Below are positions 45,860-54,800 of a stretch of DNA of 64,000 nt, piece by piece. The stretch spans positions 14,576,074 through 14,640,073 of the forward strand of contig CM077658.1 of NCBI GenBank assembly GCA_039707465.1. Direction: 5' to 3'. Numbering within the stretch: the first letter of the stretch is position 1; each line of letters begins with the position of its first letter. The DNA comes from Rhabdophis nuchalis. Lineage: Eukaryota > Chordata > Lepidosauria > Squamata > Natricidae. The notes below the pieces were generated by a model that saw only the letters and a program-made list of their open reading frames with translations, did no database searches and had not been told where the DNA came from. Made by a program: the position numbers and the translations under genes.

Positions 45860-48800
45860 ATTCCTCAAGTAATAGCAACTTTCCAACCTCTGGGATGACT
45901 CTGATATGGACATCTGGAACGCACCAGGCAGCCACCCAGTGTCCAAACCCCCAAGGCTGTCAGTGAGCAGAAAACAACCCCCTATCGAGCTCCCATGTGC
46001 AAATGCAACATTTTCCGCAATCCTACCCAATTCTAGAACCTATATGTTCTATCCCCTCCGTCACCCGTCTTGTTTTCACAAACCTCATATTGGTCGCCTG
46101 CACAAAGCCTAGCAAAGCCAGCCAATCCTGCAAGAGAATGACAAGACAAAAGGCATAAGACATAACACAATAAGACACAACATTAGGGCTACCTAGATGG
46201 CCGAGTAGCCTTGAGTCCCTTGTGGGGAGGAAGAGACTGAAGAGTGATCCTCCCTAGAACTTCGCAGTATTTATCTAATAGTTATGCAATCTGTGCTTTA
46301 CTCGGGCAAGATTCCTGTCTACAGGCGAGCAGCAATAGACATACCTATTGTAACTCTCTCTACATGGGGCTCCCCTTGAGGTGCACCCGGAGACTTCAGC
46401 TGGTCCAGAATGCAGCCGCGCGAGCAATTATGGGAACCTCAAGGTTTACCCATGTAACACCGCTCTTGCGCGAGCTGCACTGGCTGCCTGTCGTCTTCTG
46501 GGTGCGCTTCAAGGTGTTAGTCATCATCTTTAAAGCGCTCCATGGCTCGGGACCTAGCTATCTGCGGGATCGGATCCTGCCTCATACATCCTCACGGCCG
46601 ATTCGCTCCCACAGAGAGGGACTTCTCCGGGTGCCGTCCACTAGACTTTGTCAGCGGGCGACGCCCAGGGGAAGGGCTCTCTCTGTGGCGGGCCCAGCCT
46701 TCTGGAACGACCTTCCCCCCGACATTAGAACGACCACGGACCTCCGCTCCTTCCGTCTAAAATTAAAAACATATCTTTTCTGTCTGGCCGGCCTAGGATA
46801 GTCTCTCTGTCTATGGGGTATTATATTTAATTGGGAATGCTATTTTAGTTTAACTTAGTTTTAATGGGGATTTTTAGCACAGGTATAGGTTTAATTTGTT
46901 TTTAAATGTTTGTATATTTGCTGCTTTTTATTCTTCCTGTGCACCGCCCCGAGTCCCTATGGGGAGAGGGAGCGGTCTACAAGTATTAAATATTATTATT
47001 ATTATTATTATTATTATACCGCTCTAATCGGCTCATTGTGCCATTTCTGATTCCTGACAAGGTGCTTTTAAAAATGGCCGACCGAGCTTCCTCAGACAGA
47101 TGTGGTTTCTCTCCTCCTACCTTTCATCTTGATATGGAACTCTCCCAGCTGGCTCTCCAATTCACTCTCCAACAGACACATGTTCTGCAGGGGGAGAACA
47201 TCGGCAACCAATTGTTAATGCCGTCAAGTCTCTTGTTCCCCCCAACCGATTTCTCCCTTCCCGAGTGCCAGCCATCTTGACTCACTTCTGTGTACTCCTT
47301 GTAGCCCTTGCCAGCTTCGGCCAAGCTCTCCCGGGCCTCCTTGCTGCCAGGGGAACCGGCTGTGTAGGCCTTGACCATGTTGTGAGCTCCATCCCGGAGC
47401 CGTCGCTGGATGCAATACGCCTCGTAGAGCTCGTCAATCTATTGAAAAAAAAGAGGGAAGAACGGGCGTGAGGAGCTGCGAGGTGGTTGAGCAGAAAGGC
47501 GAGCCAGCTGTGAGGGCCCCTGCTGAAGCCCCCAGAAGGTTTGACTCGCAGACCATCCTGGGTTACACAACAAACTATTTTGTCTTACTGATCATTACGG
47601 AATTACAACACAACACGGGTGGGCAAGGGTTCTTGTCCATCCCCCCACTCAAGTAGGGGAACCTATACCAGTGATGGCGAACCTTTTTGCCACCGAGTGC
47701 CGACCAGGGAGTGCGGACGCGCACACTCGGGGCCTCAACCTGGAAGAAGAGCTGCCCAGGGGGCATGCATATGCTGGAAAATGAACTTCTTGTTTGCGGT
47801 GTGCCCATGTACACAGGCCAACTAGTCTTCCGATTGCGAGCACGCATGTGTGCGCAACAATCAGCTGGCCACACGCATGCTCACGGCAGAAAATGGAAGA
47901 CCAGCTCTTAGAGTTTCCTGCCACCCCACGAAGGCCAGCTGATCATCGTGTGCACATGCCTGCCAGAAACCCGGAAGAGGAGTGGACGACAGCAGATGTG
48001 CCAGGTGACATGGCTCCCTATGCCACTTCAGGCACCTGTGTCATAGCTTCACCATGACGGCCTTATAATGGCTATCCAATCTCTTAAAAATCTTCAGTGA
48101 TGGAGTACCCATAACTTTTGGGGAGCAAACCATTCCACTACTTAATCGCTCTGAGGGATAGGAAATTGAGCTCTAGGTTGGATTTTTCTTTGATAAGCTT
48201 CCATCTCTTACTTCTTGTCCTGATTTTTTCCCTCCTTTTCCTTGGGAAAAGATATGGTTCAATAGCTGAACCCGAATTTTACTTACTAAAGAGACCTTAA
48301 CATCTCCCGTGAAGAAGGATCAAGTAGCAGGGAAACTGCTTAGCCAGAAATCTTTGGGAAGTTGCAACCGAATCCCCTAGGATGCTCAAGGTTTAAATCG
48401 GCCCATATTTACACAAAGGCATCATTTATAAACGCAACTAAAAAAAATAGCTTTTATTGGCACAGCAATGGTGAATTCAGAAACGGCAGGTACCTTGCTA
48501 GCGTGAAACTCCAAACGGCGCAAGAATCGCTCGATGGATTTGACTTGCTGTGGAAGGAAGAAGGAAACGTCATTTTGAAGGATCTGGAAACTCAACTGGT
48601 GAAGGAACGTAGAAAGATAGGAGGCTTCTCTCTCCAGTCGTGTCTGACTGTAGAGCATGGCGCACTACGATAATGGCAGTGTGCAGCATCCCGAAGTCGC
48701 ATGCCTGTTCCTCCTTATTCGCTGCTCAAACACAAGAAAAGTGTGCGACTTAAGCTCCGCAGAGTTACCCTGGCCCTCCTCCGGCTACTGATTCCAAGAG

Positions 48801-51800
48801 AGAGAAGCAAGTTCCTCCATCTTAGCTCTTTTAATCTTTGGAGGTTGCTTCGAGGAAGCAAAAGATTCAAGGCAGCAAATCCTCGAGGGAGGAGAGGGAG
48901 GGAGGGAAGGAAGGAAGAAGGGCGGAGGGTGCAGGGTTTCCGCTGAATCAATGAACTCAACCAACATCAGCAAGATCCCTTGGCAAAGGCAGAGGGAGAG
49001 GAGACGGATCCGAGATCAGGTGGAGCAACATTTTGTGTGCACAAACATACGAGATGCAAGAATGAGCAATCCTGGCCCGCCTAACACAATCCCTTGGGTT
49101 CTCCACTTCCTTCCCGGCGTGTCTTACCTTGTCAAGGTCGTAGAGGAAGCCCTAGAAAAGAACAAGAGAAGGAGGAGAGAGTCAGGAACTTGAAAGAACT
49201 GCTGAATACAGGCCAGCAGAAGAGAATATGCAGAGCTCAGGGCTGAACTGTGGAGTCCTTGATGCTCTCGGAGGTTGGTTGTCTTCTTGCAGATCTTTCA
49301 TCATCCAACTAGTTGAACGCCAAGCTCTGAGAGCACCAAGGACGCCACAGTGAATACATGGCGTCAGATTAGGCATCTTCGGAGTTTATCTTTTAAAGCA
49401 GCAAGAGGGAAGGACCATCCTTCCGTAGGTAGTGGGAAGTGTGTACCGTGTATGCATTACCCATGTATACATATTGGGTATCTGCATGGAGGTATTTTGG
49501 TGGCAGACTCAGACCCATATTGTGGCCTGCCAGCGGAGGTGGTGGCAGACTCAGACAGTGAGGAGGTTGGGGAGGAACATGGGCCAGTCCTGGAGTCTGG
49601 GGAAGGCTCTGATGTGGGCTCTGCGTCGGAGGCAGAGAGGGGGCCAGAGCTGTCTGACAGTTATCAGCTGCCTTTGGAATCAGACATCAGTGAGGCAGAC
49701 GAACAATTGGAGCCTGTTCCCAATGTGCACATGCACAGAATTGCCAGACGTAGGGAACAGCTAAAGAACAGAGACTTGGGAGTATGGCCACAGGTGGACG
49801 GTGAATGGCTCCTCCCTTAGGGAATAAAGAGGAGCAAAAGGGGAGTGGAGTTTGCAGGAGACCATTCGTTCATTTAATTAGGGTGAAGATTTGTTTCTGA
49901 CTCTCAGAGACTCCTTGCCAAGTATTTTCTTGCACAGCAGTTGCGTTTGGAAGATATCGGCCTGGCAGCTCTCCAAGCCTGATCAGGTCTGTGGTTGTAT
50001 ATTCACTGTTTGCTGGGACTTTGCTGGATGTGAACAAGAAGAATTCACATAATAAAAAGGGGTTTTGTGGGGACAAGGAGTCTGCTTCGTGATTTGGAGA
50101 AGCCTCGGTCAGAACAACAAAATACATGCAAATCAGACGTGTAGCACCATCGCCACCTGGTCCACAGAACTGACTGGAAGGTCAACCTGTCTGCACGACT
50201 GAGGACCGAAGACTCCCCACTGAACTCTTACAATTTGCGGGGAAAGTCTTGCATCCCTCAGGGCCAGGCAGCATCCGACAGGACACTGCATCACTCACCA
50301 AGCGAGAATTCCTCTTGGATTCACGGATCTGGGTGCTCAGCTTCTCCAATTCCTGCTGGTGCACTTCCAGGTAAGCACTGCAAGGAAGGAAGGAAGGAAG
50401 GAGAGGTGGAAGGGGCTGAGCACAGAAAGCAGAATAAACTCCATCCATCCCTCCATCGTTTGGAAGATATCGACAGCAGGAGCCTGGCTCCCCAATTCAA
50501 GAAATCGTTTGTGCAGGATGTTATCCTTGGCAGTGAAAGCCAAGAGCAGAACATTTCCTTTCCGTCGATTCCCACCGCACTCTCCACACTCTTGATTTAC
50601 AAGCTGAGCTTTTTTGGGGGGTGGGTGGGTGGAGGGAATCTGTGTCAACTGCATTTACACGAAGCTGAATTGCCTTCGAGTCAATGCTGACTCCTAGCAA
50701 CTGCCTGGACAAGTCTCTGCAGTTTTCTTTTCTTTTTTTGTTCTCTCTCTACAATTCTAGGTTTACATTGACATCGTTCTTATTCTTTTTTACATTCGTC
50801 GTTCTTATACGTTTGTTCTTCCATTTGCAGGGTTATAAACATACCATTTGGGTTGCTATGTTTACCATCTCTCACCTGCTTTGACACCACCTTCGTTCTT
50901 CCTTCCTCTCTCCTTTCCCTTCCTTCTTCTCTTACCTTTCTCCTACTCCTCTCTTCCCCTTCCTACCCTCTCTCCTTCTGCCTTCCATCTTCCCTTACCT
51001 CTCCTCTACACCTCTCTTCAACAACTGGCTTTCAGGGCTAAGGCAAGATTAGAACTTGGGATCTGTTTGTAGCTTGGTGCTTTAATCACTTAGACAGGGG
51101 TCGGCAACCATAAACCCTCAAAGAGCCACAAAGGTCCTAACCGGAAGCCCTCCTGTTCAATTCTGGAGCCAGCCGGAAGTCCAGTTCTTCCACCACAGAG
51201 TCTCTTCCTAGAGCAGGATCCTTTTTCCTCTACCTGTCCTAACTGAAAGTCCTATCAATTGTGGAGCTGACTTGAAAACCCATCACTTGCCATAGAGTCT
51301 CCTCTTAGCGCGCCCTGCCTCCTCCCCCCTGCAAAAAACTGGAAGCTCCACTCAAAATAGTGGTGCCATTGGCAACAGGGAGCCACAGCAGAGGGATTAA
51401 AGAGCCACATGCGGCTCCAGAGCCACAGAATGCTGACCTCTGCACTAGATCAAGGGTCTCCAAACGTGGCAACTTGAAAACGTGTTGACCTAAACTCCCA
51501 AAATTCCTGTGGCTGGCTGAGGAATTCTGGGAGTCTAAGTCCACAAGTCTGGAAAGTTGCCAAGTGTGGAGATCCCTGCACACTTAGACCCAAATGGTTC
51601 TCCATGTCCTGCTGAAGACACTCCCTTTTCACAGTTGCTCCTCACAAACCTCCTCAGGTACCAACATGGACTAGAAAAGCAAGCTTAAGATGCCTGTGAA
51701 CAGATATCACCGCACGTCACATGCGGAGCGTTTGAGGGGTGCCCGCAGCGAAGCTTACCTTAGGCCTTTCTTCAATGCTTCGTACACTTCATCGAGTCTC

Positions 51801-54800
51801 TCTGGCTGGGGCACCTTGGGTGGAGGGGACTTATGAGACATTGAAAACATCCTACTGACCCTGGAGCCAGACTTCCTGGACACCGTGGGTGTACTGAACG
51901 CAGGGAAATTCCTACAAAAAAATAATAATAAGGATGATGAAAACCCCAGGCCAAAGAGGATATCGTAAGAGAATTGGCTGGCCGGCTGATCCTTAATATT
52001 GCAGGATGGTATTCTTTGTAGCCTGGGTGGGAAAAAAGCAGCCACTGTACACACCCTTGCATTAATACCAAAAAGCCTTAAAAAAAAACACGTTTCAAGG
52101 AAAATGTATCAGTAGAGAAAGGATGTTTTCCCACGCTTGTCAGTGCTATGTCGATTGCACAATCTAGAACAGCTTTTTTTTTTTTAAACTGTGCTCCAGG
52201 AAACTGGGTGAACTTGATAGGGGGTTTTTTGGGGGGGTGGGGGGCGGGCTAAGAAGAGAAGGGAGGGGGAATTCCTTCAAATGTAGCAACGTGCTTTCAT
52301 GGGAAGTTTTTTTAAGGAAAAGCAATCAGATCCCACTTATTGAATCGGGTGAAATTCAACTTTTAATTTTGGGACCTTGGAGATGTTAAACTGACATGTC
52401 TTCTTTTTTTAGACATTCTTCTGATTATTTCTTTTATTCATTCAACATGAAGCTCGGCCCACTGGACATTGAAAAATGCATCACAAATACCACTGACGGG
52501 GACTGATGGTTGATATAGGTTGCTGCCAGCATCCTAGGTATTTTGATTTTTTTAATTTTTGATTAAAGACACATTTCTTTCACTTAGCTGGCCTGGCCTA
52601 ACTTCCGAGATTATATCGACTGGCTTTAAACTACACAAAGTTTTAATAAGGGTTTTAAATTGAATTCAGCACAGGCATCTCTACTTTAATAGGATTTTAT
52701 TCAGTCTAGGATGTATTTATTCTTTTGTACTGTTTTATTGTGTTTTAATTTCCTGTGCACCACCCCGAGTCCCTTTTGGGAGAGTATATAAATAAAATAA
52801 AATAAAATCGTCCTAGGTATCAACCAAGTTCCTTCTTAAAATATACGATGTTCCGAGTAGCACAGTTTTTCGCAATTCCGCTGGCGTTATTGCCGAAAAC
52901 TCCAATTTCTTGATGTGTTTTGTAGAATTCTTGGACATGGTACCAAGTGCCCCGATGACATGTTTCATCCATAACTGTGTAGTTTCGATGGCCAGGTCAC
53001 GATATTCCCTATCACAATTGTTATTGTTGTTGTAGTTGTTGTCATTCCAATGGATAGAGGAACATTGTGGCATTGGCTTTTTGGAAATCCAAGTAATTTT
53101 AATACATCAATTTACATAAAGTCACTTCCTCGCACATGAAGGCTTTTTATGGTTAATTATTTCTAGGGTTAATTATTTCTAGGGTTAAGTTTTTCTAGGG
53201 GCAATTTTTCTATCACTAAAGTTTTGCTTCTTGATCATGAATTTAGGGATGTTTCTTTTCAGGAGGCTGCGTGAACCAGAAAAACAGCTTTGATCCCCTC
53301 TAAAACCTCTCATCTAGGAGATTACATAAACCAGAAAAAAGGCTTTGAGCCTTTCTAAAATCCATTAAGTAAAGGTAAAGGTTCCCCTCGCACATATGTG
53401 CTAGTTGTCCCCTACTCTAGGGGGTGGTGCTCATCTCCGTTTCAAAACCAAAGAGCCAGCGCTGTCCAAAGACGTCTCCGTGGTCATGTGGCCGGCATGA
53501 CTGAACGCCAAAGGCACATGGAACACTTACCTTCCCACCAAAGGTGGTCCCTATTTTTCTACTTGCATTTTTACGTGCTTTCGAACTGCTAGGTTGGCAG
53601 AAGCTGGGACAAGTCATGGGAGCTCACTCCATTAGCGACGCTAGGGATTTGAACTGCTGACTGCTGATCTTTCTGATCGACAAGCTCAGTGTCCTAGCCA
53701 CCACGTTAGTGAGACACAAAAAAGTGTTCCTCCTTGTGCTGAAAAGTCAGCCATGCGGTGCATTGCAGGGAGAAGCAATCCAGAAGGTAAGGACTATCAA
53801 CAGATCTCCATCCCACACTTGGCTTTGAAAGCTGGTGACAAATTGGCCCGTTCTTTCCTTCTCAAACTGAGAGAAGAAATGTAGGCCTGAAGATGAGGGA
53901 TTCCCACTTCTACTTAAAAAGAAAGCTATTCCCCATCTCCAAAGTGCCCCAATCAAATCACTCCTCTAGATATCGGCCATGTCTCATTCACCCACAGTTT
54001 GGTTTTAGGCCAGGATTTACTTCTCCTCTCAACCTCCCTTCCACAGTAATTATGAGGGAAGAATCTTGTGTGCCACTTCAGGCTTCTGAACCAAGACAGA
54101 AAGGATTAAAAGATAATAGACAACTGCCAGGCATCAAGAGAGTTGACCTGGTTTCTTCCAAAGATGACACTCTCCAGAGGCCTTCAACCCCCAGGTTTTT
54201 CGTTGGCCATTGCAGATTCATTATTCTCTTCTTCAGTCCAAACTAAAACCTGGTTTCTCCAAAGTCAGGCCCACCAATTCATGCTAAGTCAGTTTTACAA
54301 GCCATGCTAGTTTAAACTGAAACAGAGTGTGCCTTTGAATTGATTCCCCGCCCCCCAAATAAAATAAATTGTTGGCCATCTAGCTGTTCATTTGTTTCCC
54401 AAATCCCACCTTGGACAACACTGGCCTCCCAAAAATTAAAAAAGGATGCAGGAAGGTGTTCAAGGATTTTGGAAAAAAGTCTCACCTGCCCAGAAGAATA
54501 AATAAAGGTTAGGTAAAGGATAAAGGTTCCCCTCGAACATATGTGCTAGTCTTTTCCAACTCTAGGGAGCAGTGCTCATTTCTGTTTCAAAGCTGAAGAG
54601 CCAGCACTGTCCGAAGATGTCTCCGTGGTCATGTGGCTGCCATGACTAAATGCTGAAGGCGCACGGAATGCTGTTCCCACCAAAGGTGGTTCCTATTTTT
54701 CTACTTGCATTTTTACGTGCTTTTGAACTGCTAAGTTGGCAGAAGTTGGGACCAGTAACGGGAGCTCACTCTGTTACGTGGCGCTAGGGATTCGAACTGC

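Noticed and set aside
49350..49820. 156-codon plus-strand frame rich in Asp/Glu/Ser
   Set aside because: Crosses a non-coding sequence boundary into an LTR-like repeat; other copies have stops in this frame.
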